64,000 bases of DNA, taken from contig NZ_CP030287.1 of assembly GCF_003287935.1 (NCBI RefSeq), forward strand, positions 8,806,058 through 8,870,057, written 5' to 3'. The position numbers were made by a program, and so were the translations under genes. Shown here piece after piece: positions 1 to 12,204 of this stretch. Origin of the DNA: Streptomyces sp. ICC1 (GTDB lineage: Bacteria; Actinomycetota; Actinomycetes; Streptomycetales; Streptomycetaceae). Position 1 is the first letter of the stretch. Each line of letters opens with the position of its first letter. The notes under the pieces are model-generated. The model did not search any database and was not told the origin of the DNA. It worked only from the letters and a program-made list of their open reading frames with translations.

Positions 1-144
1 TGGTGGCGAGAGCTGTTCCACGAGGACTACCGCACCTTCACAGCACCCCCGCCGACCCGCTCCTCGTCCCGCAACCCGACCGGTGGCACCGGCACCGGCG
101 GAACAGGCGGCTTCACCAGCGGGTTCGGCTTCGGCGGATACTGA
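1..144 (+). CDS. C-terminal tail of a Gly-rich protein (5' end outside window)
   Basis: Frame 1 is open from the left edge to a TGA at 142-144 and encodes 47 residues. It starts with a WWRELFHEDY stretch, continues through a Ser/Pro linker and ends in a Gly/Thr/Phe-rich tail (GTGGTGGFTSGFGFGGY). Gly-rich tails of this kind are common at the C-termini of Streptomyces membrane or surface proteins, but the family cannot be named from so little. About 195 bp without a recognisable gene follow, up to the aminotransferase remnant. Confidence 0.45.
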   Translation, partial: WWRELFHEDYRTFTAPPPTRSSSRNPTGGTGTGGTGGFTSGFGFGGY

Positions 145-340
145 CGCACCGCACGGAAGGCCGCCGCCATGCTCCTGATGCCGGCCTGCGCGGGCGCACC
201 GACGCTGCTCCGGCTCGAACCATCGGGCGGCGCGGACCGTCGCGGCAGCCGGTAGGCGAGTCCGGGCTCCACTCGGCGCAGGCGGGGCCGGCTGGTGGCT
301 GCCGGCCCGGTGACTGGCAGGCTGCCTCTCCCGGACGCGG

Positions 341-950
341 TCAGATCACGTCCCAGGGAATCTTGGCCCAGGCGGTGTTGAGCGCGTCTGCCAGAGCAGC
401 GCCCCCGTCGTCGGGGAAGATCACGTTGTCGATGCCGGCCAGCGGTTGGCTGGGGCAGTGGGAGTTGGTTGCCGCGGCAGCCTGCAGCACCGGAAGGTCG
501 TCCGACGTCAGACGCGGAGTCGCCGAGGGCACACCGATGCGCGGCAAGGCGCCCTGCAGCAACAGCATGGTGATGCCCGGCAGTACGTCGGCCTCGGGTC
601 ATACGACCTGCTGCCCGTCCCAGAAGGCGATGTTCCACACCGAGCCCTCGCGAAGGACGCCGTCCCGACCCACGAACAAGACATCGTCGCATCCGGCCGC
701 TCTGGCCTGGAGGCTCTGGTACGTGAGCCCCATCGTCGCGACGTGCTTGAGGTGCGGCAGCTCGCGTTCACGCCGTCTCCTCGACCAGGAAGGCCACCGG
801 TCCGACATCAGGCTCGGGTGGGTACACACCTTCGGAGACGATCCGGCGGTAGGTCCACCGGGGATCGGCAACGGGCACGAGGCCGCCCCTTCCGGAGAGA
901 GGTTCCGCAGCCACGCTGGCAGAACAAGGCTTCTGTCGCGTGGAGTTGAT
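341..950 (-). pseudogene. Class-IV aminotransferase remnant, interrupted
   Basis: On the minus strand two stretches read as one PLP fold-type IV aminotransferase (branched-chain aminotransferase or aminodeoxychorismate-lyase superfamily). The 3' part includes LPHLKHVATMGLTYQ (the region of the catalytic Lys), DDVLFVGRDGVLREGSVWNI and PEADVLPGIT, all typical of the family C-terminal half. An in-frame TGA at 599-601 stands where a Trp is expected (VV-stop-PEADVLPG), so one TGG to TGA change splits the frame. The N-terminal remnant (about 770-950) is in another frame, implying a further frameshift near 770. Either this is a real pseudogene or the sequence has errors. The nonsense position and the family are seen directly; the substrate cannot be inferred. 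Confidence 0.6.
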
Positions 951-1578
951 GTCTGACAATACGTCAATGTCGTTGATGCAAAGGGTCGAAGGGTACGTCA
1001 GGACCGCCGACCGTTCTTTCGTCGACGCTCCCGAGGCGCTCGAGGAGTCGCGGGACGCGATGAGCGCCGCCGTCAGTGAACTCCGCGCCGGGGAGCTGAA
1101 CCTGGCGCGCCTCCACGAAGCGTGCTGGTTGCACTACCTGCGTACGACCGCGAACCTTGACCCATCCGGCATCGACCATCCCGTCGCCGGGCTGTTCGCC
1201 GCTCTGCTCACCGAGTACGCGCCGGCCGGTCTCGGCTCGGACCTTCCTCCCGTCTTCCTCAGGCAGGAGGACGAGCTCCTGGCCGGACTGCCCGCACTCC
1301 TCATGGTCTCCTCCGCCCGCCTCGCACGGGACGGCACGCGCTACTCCATCGCCGGCGCGGCACTGGAACTGACGGCCAGGTGCACCCGGAACCCCCACCT
1401 GTACCGCTCGGCGTCATCGGCCCTGGCCGCACTGCGCTGGGCCCGCTACGAACAGACCCGCAACACTGACGAGCTGCGAGACGCCGTCAACCACCTCAGG
1501 GCGGCCACGAACCCGACCCCGGCCGGGGACACGGATCCCGGGCCGTCCGCCCAGGACTGCGACAACCTAGTGCTGTGA
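940..1578 (+). CDS. Hypothetical helical protein
   Basis: This 212-residue frame looks coding but I do not recognise it. It is largely helical (RVEGYVRTADRSFVDAPEAL, then repeated Ala/Leu/Arg helices with RSASSALAALRWARYEQT) and resembles a tetratricopeptide-like scaffold rather than an enzyme. Possible starts are GTG 940 and ATG 949; a GGAG lies at 942, which fits neither well. It diverges from the aminotransferase remnant. Its last residues (CDNLVL) may come from a foreign end, because the bases from about 1565 on look unlike the gene body. Confidence 0.5.
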   Translation: MELMSDNTSMSLMQRVEGYVRTADRSFVDAPEALEESRDAMSAAVSELRAGELNLARLHEACWLHYLRTTANLDPSGIDHPVAGLFAALLTEYAPAGLGSDLPPVFLRQEDELLAGLPALLMVSSARLARDGTRYSIAGAALELTARCTRNPHLYRSASSALAALRWARYEQTRNTDELRDAVNHLRAATNPTPAGDTDPGPSAQDCDNLVL

Positions 1579-1579
1579 C

Positions 1580-1700
1580 CGGAAAGGTTCACCGGGTCTG
1601 ATGCTGTGCTGGCAGGATCGCTCCGTGGATCTTTCTGAGGGGCTGGCTGAGTGGACGGATTGGGACGGTGCCGCCTTCGTGGTGGGCCGCTCGCAGCACG
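1580..1700. other. Unassigned stretch, possible mobile-element or join debris
   Basis: Between the hypothetical gene and the EamA fragment lie about 120 bp with lower GC and no gene I can name. A minus-strand frame reads through it with no family-like features. The segment around 1563-1595 (GTGCTGTGACCGG) has the look of an insertion-sequence end, but no partner end or transposase is present. Confidence 0.2.
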
Positions 1701-1955
1701 AGGTAGCCGAGGGCCAGCCAGGACGCGGTGGAGTACGAGGCCGGGTCCAGCCCGTGCTGCTCGCCGCGGCACAGGTCCACGAGGATCCCGGCGGCCCCCC
1801 CCGCGAGCACCTGGTACGCGCTGCCGGCGAAGGGGTCGGCGGGCAGGGTCAGCCTGGCCGCCGAGAACGAGCCGAGCGCCCAGAGCACCGAGGCGGTGAG
1901 CACCAGGAGCACCCCGCCGAGCCCGAGCTCGCCGCCGAAGCCGGGGCGGGTCCGG
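1700..1955 (-). CDS. EamA/DMT-family transporter fragment
   Basis: The minus strand encodes about 85 residues typical of the drug/metabolite transporter (EamA) superfamily. A hydrophobic helix, VLLVLTASVLWALGSFSA, is followed by a periplasmic-type loop and a second helix (YQVLAGGAAGILVDL), then STASWLALGYLVL. Both ends are missing: upstream it runs straight into ComF sequence, downstream it turns into unrelated residues. I read it as an internal piece of a 300-residue exporter caught between two assembly joins. Substrate unknown. Confidence 0.55.
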
Positions 1956-2331
1956 CCGGCGCGCCCGCCCGGACCGCCGCCGCCAGGGCCCCGCCGAGGG
2001 CTCCGGCCAGCGGGAGCCCGCCGCGCTCCTTGTGGGCCAGCAGGACGTCCCGTACGGCCCCTTCGTACACGGCGGCGGCATACACCGCGGGAAGCCCCGC
2101 GGGGCACGGAGAAGGGCGTACGGGGCCCGCCGCGGCCCCGCTGAGCGCCGACCGGCAGGCTCCGCAGAGCACGGTCCGCGCGGCCCCGCAGCCCGCGCAG
2201 TCCACCGGCAGCACCAGAGCGGCCAGCTCACCGGCCAACCCACCGGCCGGCCCACAGGCCGGCGCCCCGGCCGTTTCCCCGGCCGGGCCCCCGCTCAGCG
2301 CCCGCCACCACCACTCCCGCACGGCGTCCAC
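1955..2331 (-). CDS. comF: ComF-family phosphoribosyltransferase, N-terminal part
   Basis: Translation from GTG 2331 gives a ComF N-terminus: the Cys pairs CAGC and CGAC form the zinc-ribbon-like element, followed by VYEGAVRDVLLAHKERG, which leads into the phosphoribosyltransferase fold. The catalytic PRPP-binding part is missing because the frame changes into an EamA fragment near 1955. The gene lies 82 bp downstream of lpqB on the same strand, which is the normal Streptomyces order mtrA-mtrB-lpqB-comF and supports the call. In naturally competent bacteria ComF acts in DNA uptake; its role in actinomycetes is not settled. Confidence 0.65.
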
Positions 2332-2413
2332 CCTGCCGGGCGGGCGCACACCGGGGCCACCCCTGTGGAAAACCGGGCCCGTGTGGACCGGGCCCGGGTG
2401 GAAAAGCGGGCCG

Positions 2414-4285
2414 TCAGCCCGGGTAGACCGGGGACCGGCCGCCCGCCGCCACCGTGCGCCACTGCGCCCCCGGCGGCAGCCACACGATCCCGTCCTCCGA
2501 GTACGCCACCACCGGCATCTTCTCGTCCTCGCTCGCCGCGACGGCGACCAGCCCGGTCGCACCCGGCAGCCCGGCGCCCACCATCGAGCCGTCCGCCAGC
2601 ATGTAGCGCGCCTGCACCACCCCGCCGCTCTCGCGGCCCACCACCAGCAGCCGGCCGCGCGGCGCCCAGCTCATCGCCGTCACGTCCGCCAGCTGCGGGG
2701 CCGCCGGGCGCAGCTCCCGCACCGAGACGGCCGAGGCGTCTGCCTTGCCGTCGGGCCGCTCGATCCGACCGATGTACAGGTTCTTGCGGCTCTCCCGCTC
2801 CACGAGCAGCAGCGCGATCCGCACCCCGTCGGGCGAGACCTTCAGCCCGGCGATCCGGGCTCCGTCCAGCCCCGACACCTCCACCCGCTCCGGGGTCCCG
2901 GTGCCGCCGGGCAGCCGCCACAGCGTCGGGTTCTGCGGGTCCTGGTCGGCGACCCACAAGTCGCCGGACGCGTCCCAGGTCGGCGCGGTGAGCCCGGCCG
3001 GCTTGATGCCCCTGGCGGTCAGCAGCGGCGGCGGCATGGCCCCCGCGGTGGTCAGGTTGACGACGTACAGCCCGTGCCCGTCCTCGGAGACGACCGCCGC
3101 GCGCTTCTCGTCGTAGGCGACGGCCGCGGAGCCGACCTTGAAGGCCGGGTTCCCGGACAGCGGTCCGGGGACCGGCACCGCCGCGTCCTGCTGCTCCTCC
3201 CGGTTGGGGTCCAGCCGCATCCGCACGAGCCGGTTCTCGCCGTCCACGTAGTACTGGTGGCCCGGCGACTGCGGCCGGTTGGCGACCCCCGCCGCGGTGG
3301 CCTCCGTGATCTGGCACAGCTGGGACTTGCCGTCGGCCCGCACGAGGTCGACCCGGTCGATCCGCGAGCCCGTCAGGTCCTTGACCGTGTAGAGGAGTTG
3401 GGTGGCCATCTTCTGGCACTGCGGCCCCGCGACGTTGTCGGCCTTGTCGTTCAGCGGGACGCGCAGCGTGTTCTGGCCGTCGTACGAGAGGGACTTGGTG
3501 CCCTCGCGCAGTTCGGTGCCGGTCGGGAACCCGGACGTGACGACCGGTCCGAGCCACTTGGAGGGTCCGGCCAGCAGCGATTTGACGGTCTGGGTGGTCG
3601 GGTCCATCCGGGAGTCGGGATCGGTGCGCTGGCGCACGTACACGGGGTCGGCGACGAGCGTCGAGCCCGCGAAGTAGTACTTGTTGACCGGCATGTAGAT
3701 GCGCTGGAAGTCGGACTCGCTGAGGACCAGGCTGCTGGGCGCGGTGGCGATCCGCCACTGCTTGTCCTCCTGCGTGAGCTGGAGGAACTCCTCGTAGCGC
3801 CGGTCGCTGGTCTCCGGCTGGTACGCGCTGAGCTCGTCCACGGTGCCCAGCATCCGGCCGGTGACCCGGAAGCGCGGCGAGGCGGGATCCTTCTCGCCCT
3901 GCACCGAGACCCGGTCCAGGCCCGCGGAGAGCACCGTGACCGCCGAACCGGGCTTCCAGTTCTTCGCCGCGTCCTCGGTGAGGTACTTGCGGGCGGTCTG
4001 CAGCTGCGGGTCGTCGCTGGTCATGGCCTCGAGGAAGCCGTCGACGATCTCCTGCGGACTGGCCCGGTCGGCCGGCGGCACGCCGAACACGCGGACCTGC
4101 GAGTCGACGCCCTGCGAGGCCTCGACGGGGCGGATCTCACCGCGTTCGGGCATGGAGGCACAGCCCGCGAGCAGCAGCCCGGCCGCGCCGAGGGCCCAGG
4201 CCCTGAGCCCGCGTGCCGTCCGCCGCGGCCGCCGCCGCCGCCGCGGTTCAGCGTCCGTGCGATCCACCGGTTCCACCCGCTCCAC
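2414..4285 (-). CDS. lpqB: Lipoprotein LpqB, MtrAB-associated
   Basis: This is a complete 623-residue protein. After a basic N-terminus there is a lipoprotein signal with lipobox LLAGC near residue 40. A GerMN-type domain (ADPVYVRQRTDPDSR and TVKSLLAGPSKWLGPVV) precedes a C-terminal beta-propeller-like domain with repeats such as LLTARGIKPAGLTAPTWD. Length and order match actinobacterial LpqB, the accessory lipoprotein that modulates the sensor kinase MtrB and so osmotic and cell-wall signalling and development. The start at 4285 overlaps the 3' end of an upstream frame (stop at 4248) that looks like the MtrB tail, the usual mtrB-lpqB arrangement. comF follows downstream. Confidence 0.9.
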   Translation of the reverse strand: MERVEPVDRTDAEPRRRRRPRRTARGLRAWALGAAGLLLAGCASMPERGEIRPVEASQGVDSQVRVFGVPPADRASPQEIVDGFLEAMTSDDPQLQTARKYLTEDAAKNWKPGSAVTVLSAGLDRVSVQGEKDPASPRFRVTGRMLGTVDELSAYQPETSDRRYEEFLQLTQEDKQWRIATAPSSLVLSESDFQRIYMPVNKYYFAGSTLVADPVYVRQRTDPDSRMDPTTQTVKSLLAGPSKWLGPVVTSGFPTGTELREGTKSLSYDGQNTLRVPLNDKADNVAGPQCQKMATQLLYTVKDLTGSRIDRVDLVRADGKSQLCQITEATAAGVANRPQSPGHQYYVDGENRLVRMRLDPNREEQQDAAVPVPGPLSGNPAFKVGSAAVAYDEKRAAVVSEDGHGLYVVNLTTAGAMPPPLLTARGIKPAGLTAPTWDASGDLWVADQDPQNPTLWRLPGGTGTPERVEVSGLDGARIAGLKVSPDGVRIALLLVERESRKNLYIGRIERPDGKADASAVSVRELRPAAPQLADVTAMSWAPRGRLLVVGRESGGVVQARYMLADGSMVGAGLPGATGLVAVAASEDEKMPVVAYSEDGIVWLPPGAQWRTVAAGGRSPVYPG

Positions 4286-4465
4286 CTTCTCGGTCTGCTG
4301 TTCCCGCCGCCCCGCCCGCGGCCTGCTCGGCGGGCCGGGTCACGACCCGGGCCCCGTTCCCGGGCAGTGCCGTCGGATCCGCCGGCACCGGCACCGCGCC
4401 GGAGACCGGGGATCTCGGCGGGATCGGCGACCGGTCGGGACGGTGCGCGCCCCCGCCCGCCCCGG
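4248..4465 (-). CDS. mtrB: Probable C-terminal tail of sensor kinase MtrB
   Basis: This minus-strand frame ends at 4248 and overlaps the lpqB start by about 38 bp. It contains VPADPTALPGNGARVVTRP, which resembles the disordered tail that follows the ATPase domain in Streptomyces MtrB. No kinase domain remains: near 4470 the frame passes into a TelA-like sequence. The assignment rests on the tail and on position directly before lpqB, so it is an inference. Confidence 0.45.
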
Positions 4466-4469
4466 TGTG

Positions 4470-4690
4470 CAGGGCTGCGCTGTCGCGGCGCAGTTCGTCC
4501 TGGCCGCCGCGCAGCGCGCCGACGACCCGGCTGAGGGTCGCCTGCGAGGACGCGTACTTCGCCACGTGGTCGCGGCACTTGTTGCCGCCGGGCAGCTTCG
4601 AGACGAACTTGCGCACGCCCTTCGTCGAGCTCCCCGCGCTCTCGCTCGGGTCCAGCGCCTCGACGGTCCGCCGCCCTTCGCCCAGCGCGC
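4470..4690 (-). CDS. Toxic-anion resistance protein (TelA/KlaA family) fragment
   Basis: About 70 residues match the middle of TelA proteins: VEALDPSES, then KFVSKLPGGNKCRDHV, then KYASSQATLSRVVGALRGGQ and DELRRDSAAL. In family members this is a conserved coiled segment preceding the long helical C-terminal part. TelA proteins are cytosolic partners of TerD-type stress proteins in tellurite and anion resistance. Both ends of the fragment are lost at joins (about 4470 and 4690), so nothing can be said about its true neighbours. Confidence 0.6.
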
Positions 4691-4927
4691 CCGCCACCCG
4701 CGCCTGGCCGTCGCCGCCCCCGCCCGCGCCGCGCACGCGCACTGCCCGCCCCAGCACCCGGTTGGCCGTCTGGGCCTCCCCGCGGCACCCCGCCCCACTC
4801 CGGCCCGGTCGGTCCCGCCGGGCCGTCCGACCCGGTCGGCCTGTCCGACCCGGTCTCCGCAGCCGCCTCCCGGGCCCGCGGCTTCGGCCACTGGGCCGCG
4901 CGGCCCACCGCGGCGACCGTCCCCCTG

Positions 4928-5281
4928 ATGCGCTCCCGCGTCCGCTCCGCCCTCGACGGCTGGCAGATCGCCGGCGAGATCGCGGACGTCCTGCTGCTCG
5001 CCGTCAGCGAGCTGGTCGCGAACGTCGTCCTGCACGCCGCCGAAGCCGGTCGGCTGCGGGTCGGGATCTCCCTGCGGGGAGGGTGGCTCCAGCTGGAGGT
5101 GGCCGACGGGGCCTCCTCGCTCCCCCGACTGCCGCACCCCCGAGGCGAGGTCGACCCGGACGCCGAGGGCGGGCGGGGGCTGCTGATCGTCCAGCTGATG
5201 GCGGCCGAGAGCGGCGGCCGACTCAGCTTCAGCGCCGACGAGTTCGGCAAATCCGTGCGCGTGCGCATACCGGCCGCCTGA
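4928..5281 (+). CDS. Anti-sigma-type ATP-binding protein (HATPase_c_2)
   Basis: The frame encodes an RsbW/SpoIIAB-like GHKL ATPase. The N-box is LLAVSELVANVVLHA (the ELVANVV Asn binds Mg-ATP), the G1 region is LQLEVADGA and the G2 box is EGGRGLLIVQLMA. These small Streptomyces kinases bind anti-anti-sigma factors or act as stand-alone switch kinases. The ATG at 4928 is the first in this reading, but the in-frame sequence before it (HWAARPTAATVPL) also looks like family sequence, so the true start is probably upstream and may be lost at the join near 4700-4800. The C-terminus is intact. Confidence 0.75.
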   Translation: MRSRVRSALDGWQIAGEIADVLLLAVSELVANVVLHAAEAGRLRVGISLRGGWLQLEVADGASSLPRLPHPRGEVDPDAEGGRGLLIVQLMAAESGGRLSFSADEFGKSVRVRIPAA

Positions 5282-5425
5282 CGAGTGGCGAAGCCCACAC
5301 CGGAGGCCACGAAGGGGGCAGGGAACCCCCGGAGAGCCGCGCGAAAGCCGCGTGAGAGCCGTCGCGGCGGGGCGCCGGATGCGGCGCCGAGCATGACGAT
5401 TCCCTCACAGAAATATCGCGAGGAA

Positions 5426-5453
5426 TTGACGGCCGCCATTTTATCGAGATACT
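5426..5453 (+). promoter_or_regulatory. HrdB-type promoter of the acyl-CoA ligase gene
   Basis: A TTGACG -35 hexamer (5426-5431) and a GATACT -10 hexamer (5448-5453) are separated by 16 bp in an unusually AT-rich stretch of this otherwise GC-rich DNA. Transcription would start near 5460 and leave a leader of about 35 nt before the ribosome-binding site GAGGTG and the ATG at 5496. This is a close match to the vegetative sigma consensus in Streptomyces. Confidence 0.6.
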
Positions 5454-5495
5454 TGCCCCATCTCCCCCGCTGCTCCCTGATTGAGGTGCCGCCCC

Positions 5496-7211
5496 ATGGA
5501 GCTCTCCCCTTCGGCGCATGCCGATTCCTTCTGCCGCGACCGGCTTCCGCCGTTCGAGCTCTGGCCCCGACTCCACTTCGATCTTCCGGAGTTGGACTAC
5601 CCCGACCGGCTCAACTGCGCCCGCAGCCTCCTCGACGACGCCGTCGAGCGCTGGGGCCCCGACCGCCCCTGCCTGCTGACCCCGGACGAGCGCTTGACCT
5701 ACGGCGAACTGCGCCGGCGCGCCAACCAGGTCGCCCAGGTGCTCACCGAGGACCTGGGCCTGGGTCCCGGGAACCGCGTACTGCTGCGCGGCCCCAACAA
5801 CCCCTGGCTCGTCGCCGCCTGGTTCGGCGTGCTCAAGGCCGGCGGCGTGGCCGTCACCACCGTGCCGCTGCTGCGGGCCGCCGAGCTCACCGGGCTGTGC
5901 GAGATCAGCCGGCCCGCCATCGCCCTGTGCGACCACCGCTCCCTCGAAGAACTCGAAGCCGCGGTGGCGGCAACGGCCACGACCGGCGCCGATGCCGATG
6001 GCGCCGACGCCACCGCCCCGCGGGTGATCGCGTACGGCGGCCCCGGCGAGGACGACCTCGCCGTCCGCTGCGCCGCCAAGGACGGGGTCTTCACCACCGT
6101 GGACACCGCCGCGGACGACGTGGCGCTCATCGCCTTCACCTCCGGCACCACCGGGCGGCCCAAGGCGACCCTGCACTTCCACCGGGACGTGCTCGCCAAC
6201 GCCGACACCTTCTCCCGGCACGTCCTGCGGCCGAACCCCGACGACGTGTTCACCGGCACCCCGCCGCTCGCGTTCACCTTCGGGCTCGGCGGTCTGGTGG
6301 TCTTCCCGCTGCGGGTCGGGGCCTCCACCCTGCTCGTGGAATCGGCGACGCCCACGCAACTGGCCGACCTCGTCGCCGCGCACGGGGTGACCGTCCTGTT
6401 CACCGCGCCCACCGCCTACCGCGCGATCCTGGCCGCCGGCTCGGCCGACCGGCTGGCCGGCCTGCGCCGCTGCGTGTCGGCGGGCGAACCGCTGCCCGCC
6501 GCCGTGTGGGAGGAGTTCCACGCGGCCACCGGGCTGCGCATCATCGACGGCATCGGCGCCACCGAGATGCTGCACGTGTTCATCGCCGCCGCGGACGAGG
6601 ACATCCGGCCCGGCTCCACGGGCCGGCCCGTCCCCGGCTACCGCGCCGCCGTGGTCGACGAGAACGGGGCGCCCGTCCCCGACGGGTACCCCGGGCTGCT
6701 CGCCGTCACCGGGCCCACGGGCTGCCGCTACCTGGACGACCCGCGCCAGTCCACGTACGTCCGGGGCGGGTGGAACATCACCGGTGACACCTACATCCGC
6801 GATGCGGACGGCTACTTCTGGTACGTGGCCCGCAGCGACGACATGATCGTCTCCTCGGGCTACAACATCGCGGGGCCCGAGGTCGAGAAGGCGCTGGCCG
6901 GCCATCCCCACGTGGCGGACTGCGGTGTCGTCGGGGTCCCCGACGAGCGCCGCGGCATGCTCGTCAAGGCCTTCGTGGTGCTGCGCGACGGCGTCCCGGC
7001 CGCGCCCGAGACCGTCCGCGAGCTCCAGAACCACGTCAAGGGGGCCATCGCCCCGTTCAAGTACCCGCGGGCCGTGGAGTTCGTCACCGACCTCCCCCGT
7101 ACGGAGACCGGCAAGCTCCGCCGCTCCGAACTGCGCACCCGGGGAGCGGAGTCGGCCGCCGTGCCCGCCCCGGTCCCCCGGACCGCCCTCGTGGCGCACC
7201 GCTGGGCCCGG
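5496..7211 (+). CDS. AMP-forming acyl-CoA ligase (benzoate/2-aminobenzoate-CoA ligase-like)
   Basis: Start ATG 5496 is preceded by GAGGTG at a good distance; an in-frame TTG at 5481 is less likely. The protein is an ANL-superfamily enzyme with all core motifs: the P-loop FTSGTTGRPKATLHF, the A5-type GIGATEMLHVF, the A7 GDTYIRDADGYFWYVARSDDMI hinge region and the C-terminal TETGKLRRSEL with the catalytic Lys. The N-terminal pattern (DRLPPFELWP, LNCARSLLDD) points to the aryl-CoA ligase group, which activates benzoate-like acids through an acyl-AMP. Only the last few residues may be missing, because adapter sequence begins at 7212 and the open frame beyond it (to 7367) is artefactual. Confidence 0.8.
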
Positions 7212-7230
7212 AGAGGTGTAAAAGAGACAG
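7212..7230 (+). other. Nextera adapter remnant (Tn5 mosaic end), assembly join
   Basis: These 19 bp match the mosaic end AGATGTGTATAAGAGACAG at 17 of 19 positions. The ligase frame upstream and the sigma-factor block downstream are therefore not necessarily neighbours. Library artefact, not a transposon. Confidence 0.85.
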
Positions 7231-7272
7231 GGGAAAAGGGGGAGCCGGCGGCGGGCGGGCCGGCCCGCCCGC

Positions 7273-7788
7273 TCAGCGGCTCGAGAACTCCGCCAACGAG
7301 CCGCCCAGTTGCTCCCGCAGCCGGCTCAGGGCCCGTGAGGACCTGGTCCGGACGGCCGCCGAGCTGACGTTCATCGCGTCGGCGGTCTCCTCGACGCTGC
7401 GGTCCTCCCAGTACCGCAGCACCAGTACCGCCCGGTCCTTCGGCGCCAGCCGGCCCAGCGCCTCCAGCAGCGTCAGCCGCAGCACCGGATCGGCCTCGCC
7501 GACCGCCCGGGCGCCCGGTTCGGGGAACTCCCCGACCGGGCGCTCCCCCGTCGACCGGCGGCGCTGGTGCGTCAGGAAGGCCCGTACCAGCACCGTCTGC
7601 GCGTACGCCGCGGGGTTGTCTATGCGGTTGACGCGCCCCCAGAGCAGGTACATCCGCCCCAGGGTGTCCTGTACGAGATCTTCCGCGAGATGGGTGTCAC
7701 CGCTGGTCAGCAGGCAGGCGGACCGGTACAGATGCGCCGACCGGCCTTCCGCGAACTCACGGAACCCGTCTCTGCGTACCTTCCACAT
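7273..7788 (-). CDS. SigE-family ECF RNA polymerase sigma factor
   Basis: The ATG at 7788 has a GGGGAGC ribosome-binding site just upstream, giving 171 residues. Region 2 reads FAEGRSAHLYRSACLLTSGD then HLAEDLVQDTLGRMY, and region 4 reads KDRAVLVLRYWEDRSVEETA then RTRSSRALSRLREQL. This is the pattern of the SigE family of ECF-like sigma factors (group ECF41/SigE-type in actinomycetes, not the cell-envelope SigE itself). No anti-sigma gene lies directly downstream, because the adapter join is only 40 bp away. Target promoters cannot be inferred. Confidence 0.85.
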   Translation of the reverse strand: MWKVRRDGFREFAEGRSAHLYRSACLLTSGDTHLAEDLVQDTLGRMYLLWGRVNRIDNPAAYAQTVLVRAFLTHQRRRSTGERPVGEFPEPGARAVGEADPVLRLTLLEALGRLAPKDRAVLVLRYWEDRSVEETADAMNVSSAAVRTRSSRALSRLREQLGGSLAEFSSR

Positions 7789-7856
7789 CCGCTCCCCCTT
7801 CGCGCCCGTCCCATCCCAATGACGCGACGGGGGCACCGTTATGTTGCAGCCCGTCC

Positions 7857-8390
7857 TCAGATCTTTTCGGAGAGGTCGTGGAAGTACATGTGGAACTCCT
7901 CGCGGACGAACCCCTCCCCCTCGTAGAGCCCCTGCGCCACGTGGTTGTCGTACGCCGTCTCCAGCTGCAGGCCCGACACCCCGGCCTCCCGCGCCCGGCG
8001 CAGCACTTCGCGCAGCAGCGCGCGGCCGGCGCCCGTACGGCGGCCGGCCGGAGCCACGTACAGGTCGTTCAGCAGCCACGCGGTCCGCATCGCCAGCGAG
8101 GAGATCATCGGGTAGACCTGCGTGAAGCCGACCGTGCCCGCGCCCGGGACCTCGGCGAGCAGCACGAAGGAGTCGCCGCTCGCCAGCCGCTCCGCCAGGA
8201 AGGCGCGCGGCCGGTCCGGGTCCTCGACCTCCACCTCGTAGAACTCCAGGTAGCCGCGGAAGAGCTCGGCGGCGACGTCCAAGTCAGCCTCGCCCGCCAC
8301 CCGCAGGACCACCTCGGCCGGTCCGTCCACGCCCTGCGCTTCGCCCCGCGCTTCGCCCTGCACTTCGCCCTGTGCCGTCTGACCGTTCAC
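7857..8390 (-). CDS. GNAT-family N-acetyltransferase
   Basis: The gene has a GGAGAAC ribosome-binding site before ATG 8390 and encodes 177 residues. The first 25 residues are a Gln/Gly/Glu-rich repeat-like leader (GEVQGEARGEAQG). The GNAT fold follows, with the acetyl-CoA-binding motif A LYVAPAGRRTGAGRALL and motif B LQLETAYDNHVAQGLYEGEG. Substrate unknown. It lies between the sigma-factor and serine-hydrolase genes on the same strand; about 70 bp separates it from the sigma-factor start. Confidence 0.85.
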   Translation of the reverse strand: MNGQTAQGEVQGEARGEAQGVDGPAEVVLRVAGEADLDVAAELFRGYLEFYEVEVEDPDRPRAFLAERLASGDSFVLLAEVPGAGTVGFTQVYPMISSLAMRTAWLLNDLYVAPAGRRTGAGRALLREVLRRAREAGVSGLQLETAYDNHVAQGLYEGEGFVREEFHMYFHDLSEKI

Positions 8391-8532
8391 ATCGTTCTCC
8401 CTAGTCCACTGCCAGCTGTCACTGCCACTGCCCTGCCACTCCCGCGCGCCGGCTCCATTGTGCGCGGGGGGACACGGACAGGTGCCGCCGCCCCATGGGC
8501 GGCGGCACCTTCGGGGAGCGGGCGGCGGACCG

Positions 8533-12086
<3,554 letters not shown>

Positions 12087-12204
12087 CCCGCGCGGCCCGC
12101 CGTTGCCGGCCCGACGAAACGCGGCCGGGTCCGGCCGGGGTGCGTACTGCCCTGATCCGGCAGTGGAGTTGTGGCGGTCCGGGTCGGGCCGCCACAATCG
12201 GGCG

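Noticed and set aside
1601..4534. 977-residue plus-strand open frame
   Set aside because: It lies opposite lpqB, comF and other real genes; it is Arg/Gly/Pro-rich shadow coding typical of high-GC DNA and has no family features.
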